A stretch of 64,000 bases of DNA from Opitutia bacterium (GCA_016217545.1 JACRHT010000016.1:1-64000), one strand, 5' to 3'. Positions 1 to 10,309 are shown, counted from the stretch's first letter. Program-made: numbers and translations. The notes: generated from the sequence alone by a model not told the origin.

Positions 1-65
1 AGCGCGTTGACCTCAACGCGCTGCTCGGTGCTCGTCTGCGAAGAGCGCGTTGAGGTCAACGCGCT
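1..65. repeat. Facing pair of 22-bp palindromes (REP-like)
   Basis: The same 22-bp palindrome occurs at 1-22 and, inverted, at 44-65, with a 21-bp spacer. The core is GCGCGTTGACCTCAACGCGC. The design (GC-rich stem closing on a TTGA..TCAA centre) resembles the palindromes near 49205 and 60939. The flank of the second copy, read inward on the minus strand, is GGTGG instead of the GTAG seen in most other copies, so this pair may be degenerate or a separate family. Confidence 0.8.
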
Positions 66-125
66 CCACCTTCGTCGGCGTCGTCGCGGCTGAGCGAAGG
101 ATCCACGAACGTCATCTCGCTTACG

Positions 126-1550
126 ATGCTCCACCTCCCGATCAATCCCGCTACAAATTCCACGCCGGAGGCGTTGCGGGCATTTTTGGGCGATTGCGCT
201 GAGCGCGCGCGCGTCGCCGGCCGGCCGCAACTCGTGAGCATCAGCGTGGCGGTGGACAGCCTCGATCCGCTCGCGGTGCTCGAGTCGATCTTCGAGGAGA
301 CGGAGCCGCACTTCTATATCGAGCGCCCGAGTTCCGGTTTTGCGGTGGCGGGCGCCGAGGCGGTGCTGTCGTTTGAGGCGCAAGGGCCAGCACGTTTCGC
401 GGCGGCGAAGGAGTTCATAGCGCAGACGCTCGCGCAGACGATCGCGGTCGGGCCGCTCGACGAGACCTTTGCCGGTCCGCACTTCTTCGTCGCAGCCGGG
501 TTTTCCGATGAAGCGGCGCCCGGCGCGCCATTTCCCGCGTTGCGCGTGTTCGTGCCGCGTTGGCAGGTGTCGCGTCGTGGCGACGGTTCGGTGGCAGTGG
601 CGAATCTCGTCATCACTCCGGAGCTGCCGCTCGATCTCGTCACGGCCAAAGTGGCGAAGGCGCACGCGAAGTTCCGGTCGTTTGATTACTCTTCCGCCCG
701 CAATCGCGAGCGTCCATCCGCGCCGCAGCAGATCGAGGAAATCGGCGAGGCAGGCGCGTATCAGCGCGCGGTCGCGGCAGGTCTGGCGGGCATCGCGCGC
801 GGTGACTACGAGAAGATCGTGCTCGCGCGCGCGCAGCGGCTGACGACCGCCGAACCGTTCCACCCGCTCGGCGTGCTGAATCACCTGCGCCAGCGCTACC
901 CGGGCTGCTACGCGTTCTCGGTCGCGAACGGCAAAGGCCAAAGTTTCATCGGCGCGTCGCCGGAGCGACTTGTGCGGGTGGCCGAGGGCCGCATGCACAC
1001 CGAGGCGCTCGCTGGCTCGGCGCCGCGCGGGAAGTCCGCGAGCGAGGACGCCGCGCTCGCGCGCGCCTTGGCGCAGGACGACAAGGAACTCCGCGAGCAC
1101 CGCTTCGTCATCGCGGCAATCGGCCGCCGCCTCGCGGACCTCGGCATTCAACTGGAGCACGCGGCGCAGCCGCGTCTCCTCGGCCTGGCGAACGTCCAGC
1201 ACTTACACACGCCGATCAGTGCAACGGTGCCGGCGGGTGCGCACATTCTCGATCTCGTGACGCGCTTGCATCCGACGCCGGCGGTGGGCGGCACGCCGCG
1301 TGAGCGCGCGGTGCCGGCGATCGCGCAGTTGGAGCCGTTTGCGCGTGGGCTCTATGCGGGCACCTGCGGCTGGGTGGATCATCGCGGTGGCGGCGAGTTT
1401 TTCGTTGGACTGCGTTCGGCCCTCGTCGATGGCTGCACCGCCACGGCCTACGCCGGCGCGGGTATCGTCGCAGGTTCGAATCCGGAGAAGGAGTTTGCCG
1501 AGACCGAGCTGAAGTTCCGCGCACTGATCGAGGCTCTGACCGAAAGCTGA
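126..1550 (+). CDS. menF: Isochorismate synthase MenF
   Basis: Converts chorismate to isochorismate, the entry step of menaquinone synthesis; cytosolic and Mg-dependent. The chorismate-binding domain fills about residues 210-465 of 474. Visible hallmarks are EKIVLARAQ (the family's general-base Lys, about residue 230), HPTPAVGGTP (about 381) and GTCGWVDHRGGGEF (about 412). The N-terminal 200 residues are the usual variable half. menD follows 92 bp downstream, which favours MenF over the siderophore-type EntC/DhbC or salicylate synthases. ATG start at 126. Confidence 0.9.
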   Translation: MLHLPINPATNSTPEALRAFLGDCAERARVAGRPQLVSISVAVDSLDPLAVLESIFEETEPHFYIERPSSGFAVAGAEAVLSFEAQGPARFAAAKEFIAQTLAQTIAVGPLDETFAGPHFFVAAGFSDEAAPGAPFPALRVFVPRWQVSRRGDGSVAVANLVITPELPLDLVTAKVAKAHAKFRSFDYSSARNRERPSAPQQIEEIGEAGAYQRAVAAGLAGIARGDYEKIVLARAQRLTTAEPFHPLGVLNHLRQRYPGCYAFSVANGKGQSFIGASPERLVRVAEGRMHTEALAGSAPRGKSASEDAALARALAQDDKELREHRFVIAAIGRRLADLGIQLEHAAQPRLLGLANVQHLHTPISATVPAGAHILDLVTRLHPTPAVGGTPRERAVPAIAQLEPFARGLYAGTCGWVDHRGGGEFFVGLRSALVDGCTATAYAGAGIVAGSNPEKEFAETELKFRALIEALTES

Positions 1551-1632
1551 GAAACCACGAATGAACGCGAATAGACACGAATGCTCCAGCCTCGTGAATT
1601 ATTAGTGTTCATTCGTGTCCATTCGTGGTTTC
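1551..1632. repeat. Inverted repeat of ATTCGTG words between menF and menD
   Basis: The left arm (1551-1583) and right arm (1600-1632) are near-perfect reverse complements, about 32 bp each with a 16-bp spacer. Each arm is itself a tandem of 10-11-bp words of the form ATTCGTGTCC / ATTCGTGGTTTC. The right arm runs to within 11 bp of the likely menD ATG and contains an in-frame GTG at 1625. A related word array lies at 54400-54437. Confidence 0.8.
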
Positions 1633-1642
1633 AAAAGAAGCC

Positions 1643-3373
1643 ATGGCCGACCTCGATCTCCGCAACGTAAACTCGCTCTGGGGCAGCGTGCTCGTGGAGA
1701 CGCTGGCGCGGCTCGGCGTGCGGCAGGCGGTGATCTCCCCCGGCTCGCGGTCGACTCCGCTCACGGTGCAGTTTGCGGCGCATCCGGCGTTCGAGGCGAT
1801 TCCGGTGCTCGACGAACGCTCGGCGGCGTTTTTCGCGCTGGGACTCGCACGGCAATCGCACCGTCCGGTCGTGCTCCTGTGCACGAGCGGCACGGCGGGA
1901 GCGAATTACTTCCCGACGGTCATTGAGGCGCGCGAGAGCGGCGTGCCGCTGATCGTCATCACGGCGGACCGTCCGCCGGAGATGCGGGAGTGTCGGTCGG
2001 GGCAGACGATCGATCAGCAGAAACTGTTCGGCGGCTACGTGAACTTTTACCACGAGCTCAGCGTGCCGGAGGCGAGCGTGCCGTTGCTGCGCTACCTCAG
2101 GCAGACGGTCGCGCACGCCGTCGAGCGTGCGCAGTGGCCGGTGGGTGGACCGGTGCATTTGAACGCGCCGTTTCGCGATCCGCTGCCGCCGGTGAAGGAT
2201 GCGATGGCGGAAACGCTGAAGGGCGAGACTACGGAAAAGTTCTTCGCGCATTTGCGAGACGAGAGTGGCACCGCGCACTCGGCGGGCCCAGCGGTCCCGC
2301 CCTACGTTGTGAAACGCGCGGAGCGTGGAATCATCGTCGCGGGACAGACGCGTGTGGCGGACGCGGCCGGATACGCGCGTGCGGTGGGCAAGCTGGCGCG
2401 ACGACTCGGCTGGCCGGTGCTGGCCGATGCGCTGTCGCCGCTGCGGAATTTCGCCTCGCTCGTGCCGGGGCTCGTCACGCGCTACGACGTGATCGCGCGC
2501 TCTGCCGAGTGGACGAAGGAGTTGCAGCCGACGCAGGTGCTTTGCCTGCACGACTGGCCGACGAGCAAGCCGCTGCGGCAGTGGCTCGGAGCCGGCGACG
2601 TGCCGGTGACGTTTGTCACGACGCGCGCGGACAATCCCGATGCGTTGCATAGCGCGACGCGCGTCGTGCGCGCGGATGTGACGAGTTTCGCGGCGAGTGT
2701 CCGCGCGCGTCCCGCGGCGAGCACGTGGGTGCGGCGTTGGAGCGGGCTGGAGCGTCGCGTCGAGGCCCGGCTGCGCCGTGGCTTGGCGGACGCGGAGGGG
2801 ATTTTCGAGGGGCAGGCGAGTGCGCTGCTGCCGAGCGTGCTGCCGAAGGGCACGACGGTGATGTTCGCCAACTCGATGCCGGTGCGCGATGCCGAGTATT
2901 TCTGGCCGGCGAACGATCGCGCGCATGTCGTGCATTGCAACCGCGGGGCGAACGGGATCGACGGCACGCTGTCGACGGCCATCGGCCTTGCGCATCGCGG
3001 CGCGCCGACCGTGCTCGTGGCGGGCGATCTCTCGCTGCTGCACGACACGAACGGCTTTCTGCTCACGCGCGAACTGCGCGGCAGCTTGACGGTGGTGCTG
3101 ATCAACAACGACGGCGGCGGCATCTTCGAGCATCTGCCGGTGGCGCAGTTCGAGCCTCCGTTCGAACGGTTCTTCGGCACGCCGCAGTCGGTCGATTTCG
3201 CGCTGCTCTGCGCGACGTATGATGTCGGTCACACGCTTGTGCGCGATTGGCGGCATTTCGAGCGGTTGTTGGGTAAATTGCCCGCGCGCGGCATCCGCGT
3301 GATCGAAGTGCGCACGGATCGGAAGCGCGACGCGGCTTTTCGCAAGGCGTTGTTCGCGGCGGCGGCGCGGTAG
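1643..3373 (+). CDS. menD: SEPHCHC synthase MenD
   Basis: Thiamine-diphosphate enzyme that joins isochorismate and 2-oxoglutarate in menaquinone synthesis. The N-terminal motif ISPGSRSTPL (about residues 31-40) binds substrate. The C-terminal ThDP site shows GDLSLLHDTNG (about 460) followed by NNDGGGIF. ATG at 1643 is preferred; an in-frame GTG at 1625 would add six residues encoded by the upstream repeat. At 577 residues it is slightly longer than many family members (about 556 in E. coli). Part of the excess is a REP palindrome translated in frame at about residues 213-221, near the expected linker after the first domain. The TAG stop also lies in a GTAG-starting, REP-like stretch. Confidence 0.93.
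   Translation: MADLDLRNVNSLWGSVLVETLARLGVRQAVISPGSRSTPLTVQFAAHPAFEAIPVLDERSAAFFALGLARQSHRPVVLLCTSGTAGANYFPTVIEARESGVPLIVITADRPPEMRECRSGQTIDQQKLFGGYVNFYHELSVPEASVPLLRYLRQTVAHAVERAQWPVGGPVHLNAPFRDPLPPVKDAMAETLKGETTEKFFAHLRDESGTAHSAGPAVPPYVVKRAERGIIVAGQTRVADAAGYARAVGKLARRLGWPVLADALSPLRNFASLVPGLVTRYDVIARSAEWTKELQPTQVLCLHDWPTSKPLRQWLGAGDVPVTFVTTRADNPDALHSATRVVRADVTSFAASVRARPAASTWVRRWSGLERRVEARLRRGLADAEGIFEGQASALLPSVLPKGTTVMFANSMPVRDAEYFWPANDRAHVVHCNRGANGIDGTLSTAIGLAHRGAPTVLVAGDLSLLHDTNGFLLTRELRGSLTVVLINNDGGGIFEHLPVAQFEPPFERFFGTPQSVDFALLCATYDVGHTLVRDWRHFERLLGKLPARGIRVIEVRTDRKRDAAFRKALFAAAAR
2281..2305. repeat. REP palindrome inside the menD coding sequence
   Basis: This 25-bp element is identical to copies at 13364-13388 and 16236-16260. 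On the minus strand it starts GTAGGGCGGGACCGCTGGGC, and its arms match at 8 of 9 positions around a GCT loop. In menD it is read in frame as AGPAVPPY, so translation stays open. Confidence 0.9.
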
Positions 3374-3391
3374 AGCGCAGCTTTGCTTTGC

Positions 3392-3496
3392 TGTAGGAGC
3401 CTGCTTGCAGGCGATGGCACGTGACTGGTTGGCGGCGTTTCGTATCGCCTGCAAGCAGGCTCCTACAGCAGAGGCGCGCGCAAGCGCGCTGCCTAC
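3392..3496. repeat. Cluster of GTAG-type REP palindromes, 3' of menD
   Basis: Three elements lie between the convergent genes menD and gdhA. GTAGGAGCCTGCTTGCAGGC is on the plus strand at 3394-3413, and its exact inverse is at 3446-3465. A third element, 3474-3496, reads GTAGGCAGCGCGCTTGCGCG from the minus strand. The first family recurs at 55727-55749. Each element carries GTAG at the foot of its stem. Confidence 0.88.
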
Positions 3497-3524
3497 AAAA
3501 AGCCCGCGGCTTGCGACCGCGGGC
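3497..3524 (-). terminator. Rho-independent terminator of gdhA
   Basis: An 8-bp stem, GCCCGCGG / CCGCGGGC, with a CTTGCGA loop is followed on the minus strand by a run of five T. It lies 37 bp downstream of the gdhA stop. Confidence 0.8.
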
Positions 3525-3536
3525 GGGTTTGCTTCT

Positions 3537-3559
3537 CGCCGGTTGGAAACCGGCGCTAC
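3537..3559. repeat. REP palindrome touching the gdhA stop codon
   Basis: Read from the minus strand it starts GTAGCGCCGGTTTCCAACCG; the stem is GCCGGTT / AACCGGC. Its GTAG end lies 1 bp from the gdhA TAA (3561-3563). The stem sequence is a different family from the neighbouring REPs. Confidence 0.75.
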
Positions 3560-3560
3560 C

Positions 3561-4829
3561 TTACGGGAACAGGCCGCGCTTGGCTTTGGCTTCGGCGACG
3601 CGGGCGATGCCGAGCACGAGGGCGGCGGTGCGGCGCGAGCACTTGTATTTGGCCTTCGTCTCGTCGACGGACGCCTTCGCCTTCGCGAGCATGCGGTGGA
3701 GCTTCTCGAAGACTTCCTCCTTCGACCAGTAGTAGGCGGACTGGTTTTGCAGCCACTCGAAGTAGGAGACGATGACGCCGCCCGAGTTGCAGAGCACGTC
3801 GGGGATCAGCTCGATGTCGCCGCGCTGCTCGATGATCTTGTCGGCTTCGTTGGTCGTCGGGCCGTTGGCGCCTTCGGCGATGACGCGGCACTTGAGCTGG
3901 CCGGCGTTCTTGTCGGTGATGACGCGCTCGAGGGCGGCGGGGACGAGGACAGTGCAGGGTTGGACGAGGAGCTCGTCGTTGGTGAGCGAGTCGCCACCCT
4001 TGTAGCCTTGGAGGGACTTGTTGGCGGCGACGTAGGCGAGGGCGTCCTTGAGATTGATGCCGGCCTTGTTGTAGATGCCGCCGGTGAAGTCGGAGATGCC
4101 GATGACCTTCGCGCCCCACGAGGCGAGGGCGAGGGCGGTTTCGCTGCCGACGTTGCCGAAGCCTTGGATGATGACGGTGGTGTCGGCGGCCTTGATGCCC
4201 ATGTCGGTGAGGTAGGCCTTGGTGAACCAGGCGACGCCTTCGCCCGTGGCTTCGCGGCGGCCGAGGGAGCCGCCGAGCGCGATCGGTTTGCCGGTGATGA
4301 CGCCCGGGTCGTAGTGGCCGACGTGGTTGGAATAGGTGTCCATCATCCACGCCATGACCTGCTCGTTGGTGCCGACGTCGGGCGCGGGGATGTCGAGGTT
4401 GGGGCCGATGAACGTCGCGATCTCGGCCATGTATCGGCGGGAAAGACGCTCGAGCTCGCCGGTGGACATGTCGCGGGCGTTGACGACGACGCCGCCCTTG
4501 GCACCGCCGAAGGGGAGGCCGACGAGGGAGCATTTCCAGCTCATCCACATGGCGAGCGCGGCGACTTCGCCGAGCGTGACGTCGTGGTGGAAGCGGATGC
4601 CGCCCTTGGCGGGACCGGTGGAGATGTTGTGCTGCACCCGGTAGCCCTCGAACGTCATCACACGGCCGTCGTCCATGCGGACGGGGAGGCTGACGGTCAG
4701 GGTGCGGCGCGGCACCTTGGTGCGTTCGCGCACGCCGGGCTCCATGCCGAGGATGTCGGCGGCAGCGTCGAATTGGTTGCAGGCCTGCTGGAAGACAGGT
4801 GCGTTGTAGATGCTTTTGGTAAGGGACAT
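3561..4829 (-). CDS. gdhA: Glu/Leu/Phe/Val dehydrogenase, probably glutamate dehydrogenase
   Basis: Reversible oxidative deamination of an amino acid, most likely glutamate to 2-oxoglutarate; a cytosolic hexamer in this family. Conserved substrate-site lysines are seen in GPAKGGIRF (K75) and GGAKGGV (K111, catalytic), with the APDVGTNEQV motif near 150. The Rossmann dinucleotide site GFGNVGS is near 220, and an Asp at the end of the second strand (ISDFTGG) suggests NAD rather than NADP. Start taken at ATG 4829 (422 aa, the usual length); the frame stays open upstream to 4880. Convergent with menD and divergent from the gene at 4971. Leu or Phe specificity cannot be excluded. Confidence 0.9.
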   Translation of the reverse strand: MSLTKSIYNAPVFQQACNQFDAAADILGMEPGVRERTKVPRRTLTVSLPVRMDDGRVMTFEGYRVQHNISTGPAKGGIRFHHDVTLGEVAALAMWMSWKCSLVGLPFGGAKGGVVVNARDMSTGELERLSRRYMAEIATFIGPNLDIPAPDVGTNEQVMAWMMDTYSNHVGHYDPGVITGKPIALGGSLGRREATGEGVAWFTKAYLTDMGIKAADTTVIIQGFGNVGSETALALASWGAKVIGISDFTGGIYNKAGINLKDALAYVAANKSLQGYKGGDSLTNDELLVQPCTVLVPAALERVITDKNAGQLKCRVIAEGANGPTTNEADKIIEQRGDIELIPDVLCNSGGVIVSYFEWLQNQSAYYWSKEEVFEKLHRMLAKAKASVDETKAKYKCSRRTAALVLGIARVAEAKAKRGLFP

Positions 4830-4970
4830 TGGATAACAGGATTCTTTGGCCGGGGGGCCGGGGTTGAATGGACGAAACATTGGTCGGCGGGGTTCCGTTT
4901 AGCAATTGGCTTCCCGCCGGGCGGGCCCTTCAATGAAGGGGCCTTATTACGAGAGTAACGGCCGTGATTT

Positions 4971-6383
4971 ATGGGAGCGCTGGCGAGATTTTTGTCGTGG
5001 TGCGTGCAGAAGCTGACCTTCGGCTTGCTGTTGCTGGTGCTTGGCCTGACGGGGTTTGGGCTATGGCTCTACCTGCGCGACAACGTCGATTTCGACCTCC
5101 GGCGGCAGGACCTTATCAGGGCCCTGACCGGCGAAACCGGCAAGTTGCGCGAAGCGCTCAAGGACGTGCAGGTGCGCATGGACGGCATGAAGGTCGACGC
5201 GGCGCGCAACGAACAGCGAGCGGCCGAGGCGGCCCGGCTCGCGGCGGAACTCGACACATTGAACAGCGGCCTGAACCGGCTCACGACGCCGGGTGAGCAG
5301 GTGAAGCTGAACGAAGAGCGACTCGCGCGCTTGCGCCAGACCGAGAAAGAGGCGCGCGGGCAGGTCGCGGCGCTGCGCGAGGCCTTGAAGCGCGCGCAAT
5401 GGGAGAAGGACGGGCTGGAGATCGCGCTCGGCAAGCTCGAGGTGCAACTGCAGGCGGCGGAACGCCAGAAGTCGCGGGTGCTGCACTACGCACACGCGGC
5501 TTGGGACCGGTTCGGCAAGCATGTGCTGCTCGTGGTCGCGATTTGGTTCCTCGGTCCACCGCTGGCGCGGGCAGTGGCGTTCTTTCTGGTCGCGCCGTTC
5601 ATCTCCAGCCTCGCGCCGGTGCGATTGGGCCAGCCGGTGCCGGTCGACTTGAGCGTGCGCGGGAGCGACGCGTCGGTCGACGTGGTGCTCGAGCCCGGCG
5701 ATGTGCTGTGGGTGAAGGAGAAGTTTCTGCAGGCCTCCGACGAGGGCTTGCTCAAGCGCACGCGCTGGCTGCTCGACTGGAGCATGCCATTTACCTGTCT
5801 GGCGGCGGGGCTGAAGGAGTTGATCGAGATGCGCAACGCCGCGCCGGAGGCGAAGCTGCGCGCGACGTTTTCGAGTCAGGACGACGCGCACGTCGAACTC
5901 GCAGTCGTCAACGTGCCGGCAGGCGCGAGCCTCGTGCTGCGTCCGAGCTATCTCGCGGGCCTGATCGGGCCGCTCGGGCGCAAGGCGGCGGCGATCCGCC
6001 GGCATTGGCGGTTGTTCACGCTGCAATCGTGGGCAACCGGGCAGTTCCGCTATTTTGAATTCGTGGGGCCGTGCACGCTGCTGCTGGCGGGCAGTCGCGG
6101 CGTGCGCGCGGAAGTGCTGGCCGCGCAACCTGGGATGCCGGTCCCGGGGCGGCGGGCGAACCAGGATGCGACGATCGGCTTCACGCCGGGGCTGGCGTAT
6201 CGGCCGGTGCGGGCGGAGACGTTTTGGGCGTATTTCCGCGGCCAGAATCCGCTGTTCGACGACCTGTTCGAGGGCACGGGCGTGTTCCTCTGTCAGCAGA
6301 CGTCGGCCAAGGGCGAGGCGGCAGAACAACGGAAGTGGATGGCGGGCCTGCGCGACGGACTGTTGCGCATCTTCGGCCTTTGA
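4971..6383 (+). CDS. Membrane-anchored coiled-coil protein with AIM24-like C-terminal half
   Basis: A protein of 470 residues with three parts. An N-terminal membrane helix (about 12-34) is followed by a long Glu/Arg/Leu-rich coiled coil (about 55-170). A second hydrophobic stretch (about 183-215) leads into a 240-residue beta-rich part. The last part contains GPCTLLLAGSRGVRAEVL and a passage about an Ala-Glu-Thr-Phe-Trp segment. This layout recalls AIM24/TIGR00266-like domains, but the match is only by impression. Function unknown. It lies 40 bp upstream of uvrB on the same strand. Confidence 0.75.
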   Translation: MGALARFLSWCVQKLTFGLLLLVLGLTGFGLWLYLRDNVDFDLRRQDLIRALTGETGKLREALKDVQVRMDGMKVDAARNEQRAAEAARLAAELDTLNSGLNRLTTPGEQVKLNEERLARLRQTEKEARGQVAALREALKRAQWEKDGLEIALGKLEVQLQAAERQKSRVLHYAHAAWDRFGKHVLLVVAIWFLGPPLARAVAFFLVAPFISSLAPVRLGQPVPVDLSVRGSDASVDVVLEPGDVLWVKEKFLQASDEGLLKRTRWLLDWSMPFTCLAAGLKELIEMRNAAPEAKLRATFSSQDDAHVELAVVNVPAGASLVLRPSYLAGLIGPLGRKAAAIRRHWRLFTLQSWATGQFRYFEFVGPCTLLLAGSRGVRAEVLAAQPGMPVPGRRANQDATIGFTPGLAYRPVRAETFWAYFRGQNPLFDDLFEGTGVFLCQQTSAKGEAAEQRKWMAGLRDGLLRIFGL

Positions 6384-6422
6384 GCATTTGCGACGCGCCG
6401 GAGTTTGGTTAGCCCTCTTTCG

Positions 6423-8468
<2,046 letters not shown>

Positions 8469-8489
8469 GGCGGGAGCGATGGGCGCGCG

Positions 8490-9164
8490 TCAGGTGCCGG
8501 AGTCGGCGTTGCGGCACTCGGCCATGACGCGGAGCCAGATCTCGCGGAGGTCGAACAGGCGCGGCGTGGCGAACTCGCGGTAACGCTGGAGCAGGCCGCT
8601 GTCGGACTCGCCCGCGGCGCCGAGGCGCGCGAGCGTGTCGTTGATTTCGCGCAGGGCGCGCTTGAAAAAGCAGATCGCGAGCGAGTAGTCGCCCATGTCG
8701 AGCGACTGGACCGCCTGCAGCGCATGTTCGCGGCCGCGATACAGCGAGCCGGCCACCGCGAGGCTGACGGCGGGGTGAATGTGCTCGGGGTGGGAGGCCA
8801 CGCGCTCCCAGTTGGCGACGAGGGTGACGTAGATCGCCTTGGTGGCGATGTGCACCGGGTTGCGGTGAACGGTGTAGAGGTCGAAATCCTCGTCGAACGA
8901 TGGCTCGTCATTGGCCGGCTCGGACGTCGCGCCGATCTCGCCTTCGGAGGCGCCTTCGTCCGGCTGCATGTCCCAGCCCATGCGGCGGGCGACTTCATCG
9001 ATGCGATCCGTGGCGGCGGGCAGTTGCTCGTAGTGCTTCAGGTAGTCGCGCACCGCGGTTTCGTGCTCGGCCAGATACTGTTCCCAATCGGCTTCGGTCC
9101 ACGAGATCTCCCGGCGTTCTTCCCAGTCGTTCTCGAACATCCCGTCGGAATCTTGATTGGTCAT
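8490..9164 (-). CDS. Acidic hypothetical protein
   Basis: Not assigned to a family. The 224-residue product has an acidic, Trp-rich N-terminal third (ending near a Glu/Asp-rich stretch) and a helical C-terminal part with HPAVSLAVAGSLYRGREHAL and DYSLAICFFKRALREIND, which looks like a four-helix or TPR-type fold. No signal peptide or membrane helix. ATG 9164 is chosen; the frame is open to 9227, and an internal ATG at 9140 is possible. Convergent with uvrB (21 bp apart) and divergent from acyP. Confidence 0.75.
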   Translation of the reverse strand: MTNQDSDGMFENDWEERREISWTEADWEQYLAEHETAVRDYLKHYEQLPAATDRIDEVARRMGWDMQPDEGASEGEIGATSEPANDEPSFDEDFDLYTVHRNPVHIATKAIYVTLVANWERVASHPEHIHPAVSLAVAGSLYRGREHALQAVQSLDMGDYSLAICFFKRALREINDTLARLGAAGESDSGLLQRYREFATPRLFDLREIWLRVMAECRNADSGT

Positions 9165-9293
9165 TGAAAAAAAGGGGCGTCTGGAAGGACGCTGGCGGGA
9201 GTGTGCGCGGCGACCTCCCTCGCGCAATTAAAATTCTCGTTCTAAACTGGTTTCGATTTGCCCGAGGTTCACTCTCGCGGTGTCATCGCGCGA

Positions 9294-9569
9294 ATGGCCG
9301 AGGTGCATCACGAAACCGTCTTCTTTTCCGGTCACGTGCAGGGGGTGGGATTCCGCTATCAGACCTTGCAGGTGGCTAAGGGATTCGAGGTTTCCGGCCA
9401 CGTGCGGAACTTGCCCGATGGTCGGGTGCAGCTCGAAGCCGAGGGGGAGAAGGGGGAAGTGGCGGCGTTCGTCGCGGCCGTAGAGGAACATCTCGCGGGT
9501 TACATCCGGAAAGTGGAGCGGGTGGCCGCGCGTCGCCCGGCGCAATTCACCGGCTTCACGATTCGCTGA
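9294..9569 (+). CDS. acyP: Acylphosphatase
   Basis: Small cytosolic enzyme that hydrolyses acyl phosphates. The signature GHVQGVGFRYQT carries the phosphate-binding Arg (R21), and HVRNLPDGRV carries the catalytic Asn (N39). 91 residues, the standard length, from ATG 9294. It ends 2 bp before the ABC transporter ATPase gene, so the two are probably cotranscribed, though no functional link is known. Confidence 0.95.
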   Translation: MAEVHHETVFFSGHVQGVGFRYQTLQVAKGFEVSGHVRNLPDGRVQLEAEGEKGEVAAFVAAVEEHLAGYIRKVERVAARRPAQFTGFTIR

Positions 9570-9571
9570 CC

Positions 9572-10309
9572 ATGGTCTCCCCAGCGCCCGCCGTGCGGAT
9601 CGAGCGCCTGACGAAAAGCTACGCCGTTGATTGGCGGGGCCGGACGCTGGCGGCGCTCGACAGCGTGACGCTGAGCGTGGCGCGCGGCACGATTTGCGCT
9701 CTGGTCGGCGCGAACGGATCGGGCAAAAGCACGACGCTGAAAATTTGCGCGGGGCTGGTGCACGCGACGAGTGGCGCCTGCGCCATCGACGGTTGCGAGC
9801 CGGCCGCGGCGGCGCGCGAGGGGCGCGTCGCGTATTTGCCGGAGGAAACGATTTTGCCGGACTTCGTCGGTGCGGCGGAGTTTCTCGCGCGCCTTGCGAC
9901 GATCGGCGGTTGCAGCCGGCGCGACGCGGACGAGGCGGCGGCGCGTGCGCTCGCGCAAGTGGGACTGGCCGCGCTCGCCGGCCGCGCGACGGCGCAACTT
10001 TCCAAGGGACAGCGGCAGAGGCTCGGCCTCGCGCAGGCGTTGCTGCGGAATCCGGTCGTGCTGTTGCTCGATGAGCCGACGTCGGGTTTGGATGTGCGGG
10101 CGCAAGTCGAGGTGCGGGACTTGCTCGCCGCGCAGCGCGCCGCCGGCCGCGCCGTGGTGCTGAGCTCGCACGATTCGCCGCATTTGGAGGAGCTGTGCGA
10201 CCAATTCGTCGTGTTGGAGCGCGGGCGCGTCGTGTTCGAGGGCGATCGGGCGGCGGTCGCGGCGCGCGGCGGGTTGGAGCGAATCCAGCTGGAGGCGAGC
10301 GGAGGATGA
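9572..10309 (+). CDS. ABC transporter ATP-binding protein
   Basis: Nucleotide-binding subunit of an ABC exporter of the CcmA/YhaQ-like type. Walker A GANGSGKST (about 47-55), signature LSKGQRQRL, Walker B VVLLLDEPTSGLD and the H-loop SSHD are all present in 245 residues. Its last four bases (ATGA) overlap the start of the permease gene, which indicates translational coupling and a shared complex. Substrate unknown. Confidence 0.92.
   Translation: MVSPAPAVRIERLTKSYAVDWRGRTLAALDSVTLSVARGTICALVGANGSGKSTTLKICAGLVHATSGACAIDGCEPAAAAREGRVAYLPEETILPDFVGAAEFLARLATIGGCSRRDADEAAARALAQVGLAALAGRATAQLSKGQRQRLGLAQALLRNPVVLLLDEPTSGLDVRAQVEVRDLLAAQRAAGRAVVLSSHDSPHLEELCDQFVVLERGRVVFEGDRAAVAARGGLERIQLEASGG

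Noticed and set aside
1631-3454. A 607-codon open frame antisense to menD
   Set aside because: Arg/His-rich translation without recognisable domains; menD is certain.
3392-3496. A possible CRISPR array from repeated palindromes
   Set aside because: Copies are inverted and few, belong to different families, and lack regular spacers; no cas genes are present.
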